Counted from the first letter of the stretch, positions 1 through 9,404 are shown. The stretch: 64,000 nucleotides of DNA from Pseudomonas fluorescens (GCF_000967965.1 NZ_LACC01000016.1:1951-65950), one strand, 5' to 3'. Numbers and translations are program-made. The notes: generated from the sequence alone by a model not told the origin.

Positions 1-956
1 ATGGTAATGACCGAACCGTTGGACAGAGTGACGGTTACTGGCGTCTGCGCCGGATTGGTCAGGGTGGCGGTGTAGGTGATCTGGCCACCTTCGGTGACGG
101 TATTGCCGGCCGTCAGGGTGACCGTGGTGGTGTCGACGGTATCGGTGACCTGGGTCACGGCGGGGGTAGTCGGCGGCGTCACAGTGATGCCGTTACCGCC
201 GCTGGTGCCGGTGACGGTTACTTCGATCTGGGGCGCGTCGTTATAGACAGTGTCGTTCGCAGCCAATGGCACGTTGACGGTGCCGGTGGTCGAGCCTGCG
301 GGAATCACGATCACGGCGCCGTTGGACAACGTGACAGTCAGGTCGCTCAGCGGTGCCTGGGTCAGGGTCGCGGTGTACACCAACACGCCACCGGCCTCGG
401 TGATGGTCGGCGTGGCACTGAGGCTGAGGACTGATTCACTCGGGGTATTGGCATTAACGTTGGCGTTGGTGGTCTGGCCACCCAGGATTTCCAGAGTTGT
501 TTGCCCGGCAGAGTTGATACCCGCGGTCGGGAAGCCAATGCTCGGATCGACGCGGCCAGCGGTGGCGTCGAGCATCACGAAGCTATGACCGCCACCGGCG
601 GCACCACCAGAACCCGACGCCGTCGGGCCCGCAGCGGTAGCTTCAAGGTCTTTGGTCGGGTCGGCACCGGCGACAATTGCTTGTTGCAGCTCTTCAACCG
701 ACGGCGCGGCTTGCGCGGTGGCAGCTGCCAGGTCAGTGCCGGAGTCCGGGGCGTCAGCGCTCCACTGGGTGTCACGGCCCAGATCCAGGGTGCGGCCATC
801 GGCCAGTTCCAGGGACACGGCACCGGAAAGGCCAGTGTCGATCTGGTCACCGGCATACAGTTTGTCGCCTTCAACTAGAACGCGGCGGATGCCCTCGGGG
901 GACACCACGAATACCTGACCGACAATGCTTTTGACGATGGCAACAACACTGCTCAT
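1..956 (-). CDS. lapA: Large cell-surface adhesin LapA, N-terminal part (runs off the window)
   Basis: This is the first 318 codons of a giant RTX-type biofilm adhesin; the frame is open to the window edge. Translation begins MSSVVAIVKSIVGQVFVV, the retention module that plugs LapE and holds the adhesin at the cell surface. Residues 107-110 read TAAG, the site at which the periplasmic protease LapG cleaves P. fluorescens LapA (between A108 and A109), at the same residue numbers. Residues about 115-123 are a Gly/Ala linker. From about residue 177 Thr/Val-rich repeats begin: an ITEAGG/YTATLT/VTLSNG unit at 185 recurs as VTEGGQ/YTATLT/VTLSNG at 287, a period of about 102 residues. The gene is divergent from lapEBC, its dedicated secretion system. 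The C-terminal RTX repeats and secretion signal lie outside the window. Identity as LapA is firm from the N-terminus and the context. Confidence 0.93.
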   Translation of the reverse strand, partial: MSSVVAIVKSIVGQVFVVSPEGIRRVLVEGDKLYAGDQIDTGLSGAVSLELADGRTLDLGRDTQWSADAPDSGTDLAAATAQAAPSVEELQQAIVAGADPTKDLEATAAGPTASGSGGAAGGGHSFVMLDATAGRVDPSIGFPTAGINSAGQTTLEILGGQTTNANVNANTPSESVLSLSATPTITEAGGVLVYTATLTQAPLSDLTVTLSNGAVIVIPAGSTTGTVNVPLAANDTVYNDAPQIEVTVTGTSGGNGITVTPPTTPAVTQVTDTVDTTTVTLTAGNTVTEGGQITYTATLTNPAQTPVTVTLSNGSVIT

Positions 957-1312
957 TGAAGACTCTCCGGGGTGTCACGTTCAGTTGACTTCCATAGACC
1001 TGATGGCGTCTGCGCCGACCAGTCTGGACGTACATTGCAAAATGGATGCACAAGTTTGACGCAGCAATTAGTCAATATTTTGGCTATATTTTTTCGCTAT
1101 TAACTTTATGCCAAACTATTGACCTTCTGGATGCCATCCTAAACAATCGTCCCAGTAATGTCACATTGATATTTGAGCTGTGACCTGTCCTCGGTATGTG
1201 ATCCAGTTCCGCTTTTGAACTTTCCGACATACGGTCATTCCGCTCGCCATCTTCCGACACAGCGCGTTCTTTTGCTGTGATTCAAGACAAGAAGTTCTGG
1301 GAAATTCCTACA
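957..1312. promoter_or_regulatory. Divergent lapA / lapEBC promoter region
   Basis: This 356-base AT-rich gap lies between the divergent starts of lapA and lapE and must hold both promoters. Two sites resemble the FleQ consensus GTCAATAAATTGAC as I remember it: 1071-1084 (GTCAATATTTTGGC, 11 of 14) and 1110-1123 (GCCAAACTATTGAC, 10 of 14), 39 bases apart. FleQ is a c-di-GMP-responsive regulator of adhesion genes in pseudomonads. The sites are seen in the sequence; their function is inferred. I see no ORF worth calling here. Confidence 0.45.
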
Positions 1313-2668
1313 ATGCGTTCGCCTTTGTTCATGGCAATACCTTTCGCCCTCGCCGCGTCTTTCGTCCAGGCGCAATCCTTACCAGAAGCCATGCAACAAG
1401 CGCTGGATGTCCATCCGGAGGTCCAGGCGGGCGTCAACAGCCGGTTGGCAGCGGACTATCAGTTGAAGGCTGCGAAGGGTGGGTACTTGCCACGGGTCGA
1501 CCTGCTGGGCGGTTACGGTCGTGAAGGCACCGATAGCGTGAATACGCGCACGGACAGCGGCAGCAACAATCACTTCGAAACCCTGAATCGCAGTGAGTCA
1601 AGTTTGCGTCTGACCCAGATGGTCTTTGACGGTTTTGCGACGTCCAGCGAAGTCGGGCGTCAACAAGCTACCGTCAACTCCCGCGCCTACTCGCTGCTGA
1701 GTACCTCCGAGCGCACCGGGCTGACCGTGGCTCAGGTCTATCTCGACGTGCTGACCCGCCGCGAATTCGTGCGTCTGGCCGAGGAAAATCTCAAGAGCCA
1801 CCAACGTATTTACGACCAGATCCAGTTGCGCACCCAGCGTGGCGTCGGCAGTGGTGCCGACCTCGATCAGGCCGAGGCGCGGATGGCCCAGGCGCGCAAC
1901 AATCTGATCACCGAGCAGACCAATCTGGCTGACGCCGAAACCAACTATCTCTCCGCTGTCGGCCAGATGCCGGATCAACTGGAGCGCCCGGCGAGCTTCC
2001 TGGCGCTGATGCCGGCCAACCTGAATGAAGCCCGTGCGCAGATGCTGGAAAACAGCCCGATCCTGCGCTCGGCCGAATCCGATATCGCCGCTGCCGAGAA
2101 GCAGTACGACACGGCCAAGTCGACTTTCTACCCGCGCTTCGATGCTGAGTTGGGTCGCTCCGCGGACAACGACATTGATGGTCAGAACGGTCACAACAAC
2201 GAATGGCAAGCCATGCTGCGCATGCGCTTCAACCTGTATTCCGGCGGCAGCAACAAGGCCGATCTGGAATCCAAGTCCTACCTGTCGAACCAGGCGCTGG
2301 ATATCCGCAACAACGCCCTGCGCCAATTGAATGAAGAGCTGGGCCTGGCCTGGAACGCGCTGAACAATGCCAATGCGCAGGTGCCGATCGCCCAGCAATA
2401 CGTCGATCACAGCACCGCCGTGCGTACCGCCTACCAGCGTCAGTTCAGCCTCGGTGAGCGTACCCTGCTCGATTTGCTCGACAGTGAGAACGAACTGTTC
2501 TCCTCTTCTCGCCGTCTGGCGGAGATCAAGAACATTCAGTTATTTACTCAGTACCGAATCAAGGCGACCATGGGCGAGTTGCTCAAGAGCCAGGGAGTGG
2601 TCGCACCATTGGCATCCGTTGTGCAGAACGACGTGAAGCCCAAGGTCCAATTGCCCGGTATGAATTGA
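1313..2668 (+). CDS. lapE: TolC-family outer membrane secretion protein LapE
   Basis: This is the 451-residue outer-membrane channel of the LapA type I secretion system. It opens with a signal peptide (MRSPLFMAIPFALAASFVQA, then QS) and continues with the two long helical repeats typical of TolC-type outer membrane factors (LPEAMQQALDVHPEVQAG near the N-terminus, LLDLLDSENELFSSSRRL near the C-terminus). An upstream in-frame GTG at 1277 would put twelve polar residues before the signal peptide, so the ATG at 1313 is preferred. lapB follows after 42 bases. The LapA retention module is known to be held in this pore. The TolC family is certain; the LapE name rests on the lap context. Confidence 0.92.
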   Translation: MRSPLFMAIPFALAASFVQAQSLPEAMQQALDVHPEVQAGVNSRLAADYQLKAAKGGYLPRVDLLGGYGREGTDSVNTRTDSGSNNHFETLNRSESSLRLTQMVFDGFATSSEVGRQQATVNSRAYSLLSTSERTGLTVAQVYLDVLTRREFVRLAEENLKSHQRIYDQIQLRTQRGVGSGADLDQAEARMAQARNNLITEQTNLADAETNYLSAVGQMPDQLERPASFLALMPANLNEARAQMLENSPILRSAESDIAAAEKQYDTAKSTFYPRFDAELGRSADNDIDGQNGHNNEWQAMLRMRFNLYSGGSNKADLESKSYLSNQALDIRNNALRQLNEELGLAWNALNNANAQVPIAQQYVDHSTAVRTAYQRQFSLGERTLLDLLDSENELFSSSRRLAEIKNIQLFTQYRIKATMGELLKSQGVVAPLASVVQNDVKPKVQLPGMN

Positions 2669-2710
2669 GCAGGACCTTCATTGTTCAATTGTTAGCCAAG
2701 AGTGCCGAGC

Positions 2711-4867
2711 GTGGAATCAGAAGTCAGTCGGGTTCAACTCATTCATGATCCGCGCGCGTTGCATGACGATCCGTTACTGGATGGTCTGCTCGCTCTTTGC
2801 ATGCTGCACCAGAAACCTGCCAGCGCGGCAATGCTGACCACCGGCCTGCCGCTGCCCGAGCAGCGCTTGAGTGTCGAGTTGCTGCCTCGTGCGGCTGCTC
2901 GCGCCGGGCTGCAAGGTCGGGTGCTGCAACGCAAGCTGGAGGATATTCCGGCGATTGCCATGCCTGCATTGTTGCTGCTCAAGGACGGTCGCAGTGCCGT
3001 CCTGCTCGGCTGGCAAGGCGAAGACCAGGTGCGGGTACTGCTCAGCGAAAGCGATGGCGGTGAGTCCCTGGTCAGCCGCGAACTGTTGGCCGACGACTAC
3101 ACCGGCAAGGTCTTTTTCGCCCAGCCGCAGCACAAATTCGACGTCAATCACGGCACGCTGATTCCGCGTGCGCGCTCGTGGTTCCGCGACACCCTCAAGC
3201 GTTCGCGTTGGTTGTACGCCGACGCGATCGCCGCCAGTTTTCTGATCAACATCATTGCCATGGCCGCGCCGTTGTTCGTGATGAACGTCTACGACCGCGT
3301 CGTGCCGAACCAGGCCGAAGCGACGCTCTGGGTGCTGGCACTCGGCATCACCGGCGCCTACCTCTTCGACCTGATCCTGAAAAGCCTGCGCAGCCTGTGC
3401 CTGGATCTGGCCGGCAAGAAAACCGACCTGATCATCTCGGCCACGCTGTTCGAGCGCATCGTCGGCATGGCCATGAAATACCGGCCGGCGCGGGTCGGCA
3501 GCTTTGCCCAGAACATCCATGAGTTCCAGAGCCTGCGCGACTTCCTCGCCTCGCTGACGCTGACCAGCCTGATCGACCTGCCGTTCACGATTCTGATCTT
3601 TATCGTCATCGCGATCCTCGGCGGGCACCTGGTGTGGATTCCGGTGCTGGCGTTCCCGATCGCCTTGGCCATCGGTTATGCCTTGCAGAAACCCCTGGTG
3701 GCGACCATGGAGCGGACCATGGCGCTGGGGGCCGAGCGTCAGTCGAGCCTGATCGAAACCCTGGCCGGCCTGGATGCGGTGAAGGTCAACAACGCCGAAA
3801 GCGAACGCCAGTATCAGTGGGAGCAGACCATCGGCACCCTCAGTCGTCTTGAGTTGCGGGTGAAAATGCTCTCTGGCCTGGCGATGAACATCACCTTGCT
3901 GATCCAGCAACTGGCCGGGGTGATCATGATCGTCTTCGGCGTGTACCAGATCATCGACGGTCACCTGAGCATGGGTGGCTTGATTGCCTGCTACATGCTC
4001 AGTGGCCGTGCGCTCAGCCCGCTGGCGTCACTGTCCGGGCTGCTGACTCGTTATCAGCAGGCGCGGGTGACCATGACCTCGGTCGACCAGATGATGGAGC
4101 TCCCCCAGGAGCGCAATTTCGAAGAACGTCCGCTCAGCCGCAAGGTGCTGCAGGGCGGTATTGAATGTCGCCAGCTCAACTTCACCTACCCGCAACAGCA
4201 GAACCTGGCGCTGAAGAACATCAACCTGTCGATCAGTCCCGGCGAGAAGGTCGGCATCATTGGCCGAAGCGGCTCGGGCAAGAGCTCGTTGGCGAAATTG
4301 CTGGTGGGGCTGTATCAGCCGGATGACGGTGCGTTGTTGGTCGACGGTGTGGATATCCGCCAGATCGACGTCAGCGAACTGCGCTACAACATCGGCTACG
4401 TGCCCCAGGACATTCAGTTGCTCGCCGGCACCTTGCGCGACAACCTGGTTTCCGGCGCGCGGTATGTCGAGGACGAACTGGTGCTGCAAGCCGCAGAACT
4501 GGCCGGCGTCCACGAGTATGCGCGCCTGCATCCGCAGGGCTACGAACTGCAAGTCGGCGAGCGCGGGCAGAACCTCTCCGGTGGTCAACGGCAAAACGTC
4601 GCCCTGGCCCGTGCATTGTTGCTCAACCCGCCGATCCTGCTGCTCGACGAGCCGACCAGCGCCATGGACAACACCGGCGAAGAGCGCCTCAAGCAGCGCC
4701 TGGCAGCGGTGATCGAAAACAAGACTATGGTGCTGGTGACGCACCGGGCATCGCTGTTGTCGCTGGTGGATCGGCTGATCGTGATCGACCGCGGGCAGAT
4801 ACTCGCCGACGGCCCGAAAGCCGCGGTGATGGAAGCGTTGAAGAAGGGGCAGATCAGTGTTGCTTAA
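2711..4867 (+). CDS. lapB: Type I secretion ABC transporter LapB (permease/ATPase)
   Basis: This inner-membrane ABC exporter powers LapA secretion. It has an N-terminal peptidase-C39-like domain (about residues 10-130) without an evident catalytic Cys/His pair, as in RTX exporters. Six membrane segments follow (about 165-440) and then the nucleotide-binding domain: Walker A GRSGSGKSS near 518, signature LSGGQ near 620, Walker B ILLLDEP near 643 and the switch His in VTHR. An in-frame GTG at 2702 directly abuts AAGAG, whereas the GTG at 2711 has AAGAG eight bases upstream; the later start gives 718 residues. The 3' end overlaps lapC by 11 bases, suggesting translational coupling. Confidence 0.93.
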   Translation: MESEVSRVQLIHDPRALHDDPLLDGLLALCMLHQKPASAAMLTTGLPLPEQRLSVELLPRAAARAGLQGRVLQRKLEDIPAIAMPALLLLKDGRSAVLLGWQGEDQVRVLLSESDGGESLVSRELLADDYTGKVFFAQPQHKFDVNHGTLIPRARSWFRDTLKRSRWLYADAIAASFLINIIAMAAPLFVMNVYDRVVPNQAEATLWVLALGITGAYLFDLILKSLRSLCLDLAGKKTDLIISATLFERIVGMAMKYRPARVGSFAQNIHEFQSLRDFLASLTLTSLIDLPFTILIFIVIAILGGHLVWIPVLAFPIALAIGYALQKPLVATMERTMALGAERQSSLIETLAGLDAVKVNNAESERQYQWEQTIGTLSRLELRVKMLSGLAMNITLLIQQLAGVIMIVFGVYQIIDGHLSMGGLIACYMLSGRALSPLASLSGLLTRYQQARVTMTSVDQMMELPQERNFEERPLSRKVLQGGIECRQLNFTYPQQQNLALKNINLSISPGEKVGIIGRSGSGKSSLAKLLVGLYQPDDGALLVDGVDIRQIDVSELRYNIGYVPQDIQLLAGTLRDNLVSGARYVEDELVLQAAELAGVHEYARLHPQGYELQVGERGQNLSGGQRQNVALARALLLNPPILLLDEPTSAMDNTGEERLKQRLAAVIENKTMVLVTHRASLLSLVDRLIVIDRGQILADGPKAAVMEALKKGQISVA

Positions 4868-6221
4868 GTCGGGTAAGGATTCGATCCGTCGCTACTTCAA
4901 AGGCTCTGCTTCGCTTGAGGGCCAGCCACTTCCGGAGGTCAACAAGGCGCTGATCGAGGATGCGCCACGGGTGGTGCGGCTGACGATCTGGGCGATCATC
5001 GCGTTCTTCGTGTTCCTGATGCTCTGGGCCAACTTCGCGGTGATCGACGAGGTGACCAAGGGCGACGGCAAGGCGATTCCGTCGTCGAAGATCCAGAAAA
5101 TCCAGAACCTTGAAGGCGGTATCGTTGCCGAACTGTTCGTCAAGGAAGGCCAGATCGTCGAAGCCGGCGCACCGCTGATTCGCCTGGACGACACGCGCTT
5201 TGCTTCGAACGTCGGCGAAACCGAGGCCGATCGGTTGTCGATGCTGCTGCGGGTCGAACGCCTGAGCGCCGAGGTCGAAGATCGCCCGCTGAACTTCCCC
5301 GAGGATGTGCTCAAGGCCGTGCCGGGTCAGGCCAAGAGCGAAGAGTCGCTCTATATAAGCCGCCGCCAACAGTTGCACGATGAGATTGGCGGCTTGCAGG
5401 AGCAACTGATCCAGCGCCAGCAAGAGCTGCGCGAATTCACTTCCAAGCAGGCGCAGTATCGCCAGCAATTGGGCTTCCAGCGCCAGGAAATCAGCATGTC
5501 CGAGCCGTTGGTGGCCCAGGGCGCGGTCTCGCCGGTGGAAGTCCTGCGCCTCAGGCGTGCCGAAGCGGAGACCCGTGGTCAGCTCGACGCCACTACCCTG
5601 GCCATTCCGCGTGCCGAATCGGCAATCAAGGAAGTGCAGCGCAAGGTCGATGAAACCCGTGGCAAGTTCCGTAGCGAAGCCCTGACCCAGCTCAATGAAG
5701 CACGCACCGACCTGAACAAGGCCCAGGCCACCGGCAAGGCCCTGGAAGACCGGGTCAGCCGGACGCTGGTCACTTCGCCAGTGCGGGGCATCGTCAACAA
5801 GTTGCTGGTCAATACCATCGGCGGGGTTATCCAGCCAGGCAGCGACCTGGTGGAAATCGTACCGCTGGACGACACCTTGCTGGTCGAGGCGAAGATCCGT
5901 CCGCAGGACATCGCGTTCCTGCATCCGGGACAGGAAGCGACGGTGAAATTCACCGCCTATGACTACACCATCTACGGCGGGTTGAAGGCCAAGCTGGAGC
6001 AGATCGGCGCCGACACCATCACCGATGAAGACAAGAAGACCACCTACTACATCATCAAGCTGCGCACCGACCGCAGCCACTTGGGCACCGATGAAAAGCC
6101 GTTGCTGATCATTCCGGGGATGGTGGCTTCGGTGGACATCATCACCGGCAAGAAGACCGTGCTGAGCTATCTGCTCAAACCGATCATCCGCGCGCGGGCC
6201 GAGGCGCTGCACGAGCGCTAG
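4857..6221 (+). CDS. lapC: HlyD-family type I secretion adaptor LapC
   Basis: This 454-residue membrane fusion protein bridges LapB and LapE. A single N-terminal membrane helix (about residues 38-60, LTIWAIIAFFVFLMLWANFAVI) is followed by a lipoyl-like half (GDGKAIPSSKIQKIQNLEGG), a long coiled-coil hairpin (about 120-300, rich in Q/E/R) and a C-terminal beta domain (SPVRGIVNKLLV ... PGMVASVDIITGKKTVLSYLLKPI), which is the HlyD signature. It starts at a GTG that overlaps lapB, preceded by AAGGGG. It is the last gene of lapEBC; degenerate REP sequences follow. A 452-codon ORF on the other strand is its shadow. Confidence 0.93.
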   Translation: MLLKSGKDSIRRYFKGSASLEGQPLPEVNKALIEDAPRVVRLTIWAIIAFFVFLMLWANFAVIDEVTKGDGKAIPSSKIQKIQNLEGGIVAELFVKEGQIVEAGAPLIRLDDTRFASNVGETEADRLSMLLRVERLSAEVEDRPLNFPEDVLKAVPGQAKSEESLYISRRQQLHDEIGGLQEQLIQRQQELREFTSKQAQYRQQLGFQRQEISMSEPLVAQGAVSPVEVLRLRRAEAETRGQLDATTLAIPRAESAIKEVQRKVDETRGKFRSEALTQLNEARTDLNKAQATGKALEDRVSRTLVTSPVRGIVNKLLVNTIGGVIQPGSDLVEIVPLDDTLLVEAKIRPQDIAFLHPGQEATVKFTAYDYTIYGGLKAKLEQIGADTITDEDKKTTYYIIKLRTDRSHLGTDEKPLLIIPGMVASVDIITGKKTVLSYLLKPIIRARAEALHER

Positions 6222-6606
6222 ATCTGTAGTGGATTCACTGGCCCCATCGCGGGCAAGTTGGATCGCCGCATCGCCGCTCCCACAAGGTTCTTTGTTGAAA
6301 CACGATCATGTGTTTGACACAAAAACCTGTGGGAGCCGGGCTTGCCCGCGATAGCGTCCGCCAAAACACTACAACCCTGTCAGAAAGTGATAAATAACGT
6401 CACACCGCGATTCCTCCATTCCCTTAGCAATCGCCATATCGTTATTCGTTAACGGTATTTAAATTTCAATTCTTATATCTATAAAGTCAATCTCCTGCGT
6501 ACCTGCCGACCAATCGGCGCGCCGCACGACACGAACCAACACGGGACCTCCGTGAGTTTCTGATCGACGCGCGCGCCTTTGAGCGTGCCGTGCGTGGGAG
6601 TGATTT
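6222..6606. promoter_or_regulatory. REP doublet, then promoter region of the TauD-type operon
   Basis: The first half (6245-6356) holds a degenerate REP doublet. The second half is strongly AT-rich (about 6385-6500) against the GC-rich surroundings and precedes the dioxygenase. It contains GTATTTAAAT at 6455-6464, a 10-mer that recurs upstream of atsR at 56835-56844, and TTATATCTATAA at about 6472. CysB or a sulfur-starvation regulator is plausible by function, but no exact site can be assigned. No ORF stands out. Confidence 0.4.
6245..6356. repeat. REP doublet, class A (degenerate)
   Basis: A worn copy (ATCGCGGGCAAG ... GCTCCCAC) faces a clean one (CCTGTGGGAGCCGGGCTTGC, then CCGCGAT) about 45 bases later in opposite orientation, the REPIN arrangement of pseudomonads. 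It sits just after lapC and may act as a transcript end. Confidence 0.75.
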
Positions 6607-7494
6607 ATGTCTGCAGCTTCAGCTTCGCCAAGCATCGCGCCACAATTCTTTGAAATCCGCCCGTTCAGCGGAGCGGTGGGCGCCGAGATCATCGGTCTCG
6701 ATTTGTCCCGTCTGATCAATGATCAGGACTTCGCCCGCATTCACCGCGCGCACCTGGATCATCACGTGGTGGTGTTCCGCGACCAGCGCATCACCCCTGA
6801 GCAACAGATCGATTTCAGCCGCCGTTTTGGCGTATTGCAGATCCACGTGCTCAAACAGTTCCTGCTGGCAGGGCATCCGGAAATCCTCATCGTTTCCAAC
6901 ATCGTCGAGAACGGCCAGAACATCGGCTTGGGCGACGCCGGCAAGTTCTGGCACTCCGATCTTTCTTATAAGGAGCTGCCGAGCCTGGGCTCGATGCTGC
7001 ATGCCCAGGAGCTGCCGTCAGAAGGCGGCGACACCTTGTTCGCCGACATGCACAAAGCCTGGGACAGCCTGCCGCTCGCGTTGCGCAAAGCGGTGGAAGG
7101 TCGCTCGGCGGCGCACTCCTACACGGCGCGTTACAGCGAAACCAAGTTCGAAGGCAACTGGCGCCCGACCCTGACCCCGGAGCAACTCGCCCAGGTCGCC
7201 GAAGTCGTCCACCCGGTCGTGCGCACCCACCCGGAAAACGGCCGCAAGGCGTTGTTCGTCAGCGAGGGGTTCACCACCTGCATCGTTGGCCTGCCGGAAG
7301 ACGAGAGCCAGCAACTGCTGACCGAGCTCTATGCCCACAGCGTGCTGCCGCAAAACATCTACCGCCATCAATGGCAGCCCAATGACCTGGTGTTCTGGGA
7401 CAACCGTTCGCTGATCCACCTCGCCGCCGGATGCCCCAGCCATCTGCGCCGCAAGCTGTATCGCACCACCATCCAGGGCGACGCGCCTTTCTGA
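6607..7494 (+). CDS. TauD/TfdA-family alpha-ketoglutarate-dependent dioxygenase
   Basis: This 295-residue Fe(II)/alpha-ketoglutarate dioxygenase has the family facial triad: H116 and D118 (KFWHSDLSY) and distal H271 (NRSLIHLA). Arginines at 281, 282 and 286 are placed to bind alpha-ketoglutarate. Family members hydroxylate the carbon next to a sulfonate or sulfate group and release sulfite or sulfate. The gene leads a four-gene operon with a NitT/TauT-type ABC importer (next start 18 bases downstream). Substrate is not readable from sequence: taurine, another sulfonate and a sulfate ester are all possible. It differs clearly from the AtsK-like enzyme at 59166-60086. An AT-rich promoter region precedes it. 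Confidence 0.85.
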   Translation: MSAASASPSIAPQFFEIRPFSGAVGAEIIGLDLSRLINDQDFARIHRAHLDHHVVVFRDQRITPEQQIDFSRRFGVLQIHVLKQFLLAGHPEILIVSNIVENGQNIGLGDAGKFWHSDLSYKELPSLGSMLHAQELPSEGGDTLFADMHKAWDSLPLALRKAVEGRSAAHSYTARYSETKFEGNWRPTLTPEQLAQVAEVVHPVVRTHPENGRKALFVSEGFTTCIVGLPEDESQQLLTELYAHSVLPQNIYRHQWQPNDLVFWDNRSLIHLAAGCPSHLRRKLYRTTIQGDAPF

Positions 7495-7512
7495 TTTGTC
7501 GGAGATCTGATC

Positions 7513-8538
7513 ATGTCCAAACGTCTTCCATTCGCACCGCTGGCCGCGGCCATCGGCCTGGGTTTCAGCCTGATCGCCGGCAGCCTGGTGGCGCCGACCG
7601 TGGCCCACGCCGAAGGTGAAATCCGCATTGCCGAACAGTTCGGCATCGTTTACCTGCTGCTCAATGTGGTGCGCGATCAGAACCTGATCGAGAAGTACGG
7701 CAAGCAGGAAGGCATCGACATCAAGGTCGACTGGACCCAACTCTCCGGCGGCGCGGCGGTCAACGATGCGTTGCTGTCGGGCTCGATCGACATTGCCGGC
7801 GCCGGTGTCGGCCCGCTGTTGACCATCTGGGATCGCACCCACGGCAAGCAAAACGTAAAAGCCGTGGCTTCCCTGGGCAACTTCCCGTACTACCTGGTGA
7901 GCAATAATCCGAAAGTCAAAACCATCGCCGACTTCACCGAGAAGGACCGCATCGCGGTGCCGGCGGTGGGCGTGTCGGTGCAGTCGCGCTTCCTGCAATA
8001 CGCGGCGGCCAAACAGTGGGGTGACAAGGAGTTCAATCGCCTCGACAAGTACACCATCGCCGTTCCACATCCCGATGCGACAGCGGCGCTGGTGGCCGGC
8101 GGCACCGAGCTGAGCGGGCACTTTTCCAACCCGCCGTTCCAGGATCAGGAACTGGCCAATCCCAATGTGCATGTGGTGCTGAACACCTATGACCTGCTCG
8201 GTCCGAACTCGCCGACGGTGCTGTTCGCCACCGAAAAATTCCGCAATGAGAACCCGAAAACCTACAAGGCATTCATTGATGCGCTGACCGAAGCGGCCAC
8301 GTTTGCCCAGAACGACAAAGGCGCGGCGGCGGACACTTACATCCGCGTTACCAAGGCCAAAATCGACCGTGCCGCGTTGCTGAAAATCATCGACAACCCG
8401 CAGTTCGAATTCAGCATCACGCCGAAAAACACTTACCCGTTGGCCGAGTTCCTCTACCGCGTCGGCGCGATCAAAAACAAACCGGATTCATGGAAGGATT
8501 ACTTCTTCCAGGACGCCAAGCCGCTGCAAGGGAGCTGA
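7513..8538 (+). CDS. ABC transporter substrate-binding protein, NitT/TauT type
   Basis: This 341-residue periplasmic binding protein has a signal peptide ending near residue 34 (VAPTVAHA, then EG) and the NMT1/SsuA-like fold (RIAEQFGIVYLLLN, LSGSIDIAGAGVGPLL, AVPAVGVSVQSRFLQYAA). Family members bind sulfonates, nitrate, thiamine precursors and related small molecules. It lies between the TauD-type dioxygenase and the ATPase gene, which points to an organosulfur ligand; the exact ligand is unknown. GGAGATCTGATC precedes the ATG. Confidence 0.86.
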   Translation: MSKRLPFAPLAAAIGLGFSLIAGSLVAPTVAHAEGEIRIAEQFGIVYLLLNVVRDQNLIEKYGKQEGIDIKVDWTQLSGGAAVNDALLSGSIDIAGAGVGPLLTIWDRTHGKQNVKAVASLGNFPYYLVSNNPKVKTIADFTEKDRIAVPAVGVSVQSRFLQYAAAKQWGDKEFNRLDKYTIAVPHPDATAALVAGGTELSGHFSNPPFQDQELANPNVHVVLNTYDLLGPNSPTVLFATEKFRNENPKTYKAFIDALTEAATFAQNDKGAAADTYIRVTKAKIDRAALLKIIDNPQFEFSITPKNTYPLAEFLYRVGAIKNKPDSWKDYFFQDAKPLQGS

Positions 8539-8543
8539 TCGAA

Positions 8544-9404
8544 ATGAACGCTCCTTTGCAAGGCCACACGGTCAGCAAACCGATCGCGGCAGCCCAGGCG
8601 CTGCTGTCGGTCGATAACGTCAGCCTCGAATACCGCACGCCGCAGCGGGTGGTGCGGGCGACCCATCAAGTCAGTTTCGAGATCGATCCGGCGGACCGCT
8701 TTGTCCTGCTCGGGCCGTCCGGTTGTGGCAAGTCGACGTTGCTCAAGGCCGCCGCCGGCTTCATCCAGCCAGTGGAAGGCGAGATCCGTCTGCAGGGCCA
8801 GCGCGTCGATGCGCCGGGGCCGGACCGGATCGTGGTGTTCCAGGAGTTCGATCAACTGCCGCCGTGGAAAACCGTGAAGCAGAACGTGATGTTTCCGCTT
8901 CTGGCCTCGAAAACCCTCAAGCGCAAGGAGGCCGAAGAGCGGGCGCTGCACTATCTGGAAAAAGTCGGCCTCGCCGCATTTGCCGATGCCTATCCGCACA
9001 CTTTGTCCGGTGGCATGAAGGCGCGCGTTGCCATCGCCAGGGCGCTGGCGATGCAGCCGAAAATCCTGTTGATGGACGAACCCTTTGCCGCGCTCGATGC
9101 CCTGACCCGGCGCAAGATGCAGGAAGAGTTGCTGCTGCTCTGGGAGGAAGTGCGCTTCACGCTGCTGTTCGTCACGCACTCTATCGAAGAGGCGCTGGTG
9201 GTGGGCAATCGCATTCTGTTGCTGTCACCCCATCCGGGCCGGGTGAGGGCGGAAGTCCACAGCCACCAATACGATTTGCATAGCCTGGGCGGTGTGGCGT
9301 TTCAGGAGTCGGCGCGACGTATTCACCGGCTGTTGTTCGACGAAAGCCAGTCACCGCAAGCCGAACATGAACTGGATTTCGCCGACATCCGCATCGCTTA
9401 TTGA
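8544..9404 (+). CDS. ABC transporter ATP-binding protein, TauB/SsuB type
   Basis: This is the 286-residue ATPase subunit of the importer. Walker A is GPSGCGKST (about residue 62), the Q-loop region is VVFQEFDQLPPWKTV, the signature is LSGGMKARVAIARAL, Walker B is ILLMDEPFAALD and the switch His is in VTHSIEEAL. The P-W-x-T-V segment after the Q-loop is usual for the TauB/SsuB/NrtD group. The start at 8544 is chosen because AGGGAG lies nine bases upstream; an upstream in-frame ATG at 8490 lies inside the previous gene. The permease follows after 21 bases. Confidence 0.88.
   Translation: MNAPLQGHTVSKPIAAAQALLSVDNVSLEYRTPQRVVRATHQVSFEIDPADRFVLLGPSGCGKSTLLKAAAGFIQPVEGEIRLQGQRVDAPGPDRIVVFQEFDQLPPWKTVKQNVMFPLLASKTLKRKEAEERALHYLEKVGLAAFADAYPHTLSGGMKARVAIARALAMQPKILLMDEPFAALDALTRRKMQEELLLLWEEVRFTLLFVTHSIEEALVVGNRILLLSPHPGRVRAEVHSHQYDLHSLGGVAFQESARRIHRLLFDESQSPQAEHELDFADIRIAY

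Noticed and set aside
4854..6212. 452-codon ORF on the minus strand opposite lapC
   Set aside because: It mirrors lapC in register with codon positions, a common artefact in GC-rich genes. lapC has clear HlyD motifs and the antisense product has none.
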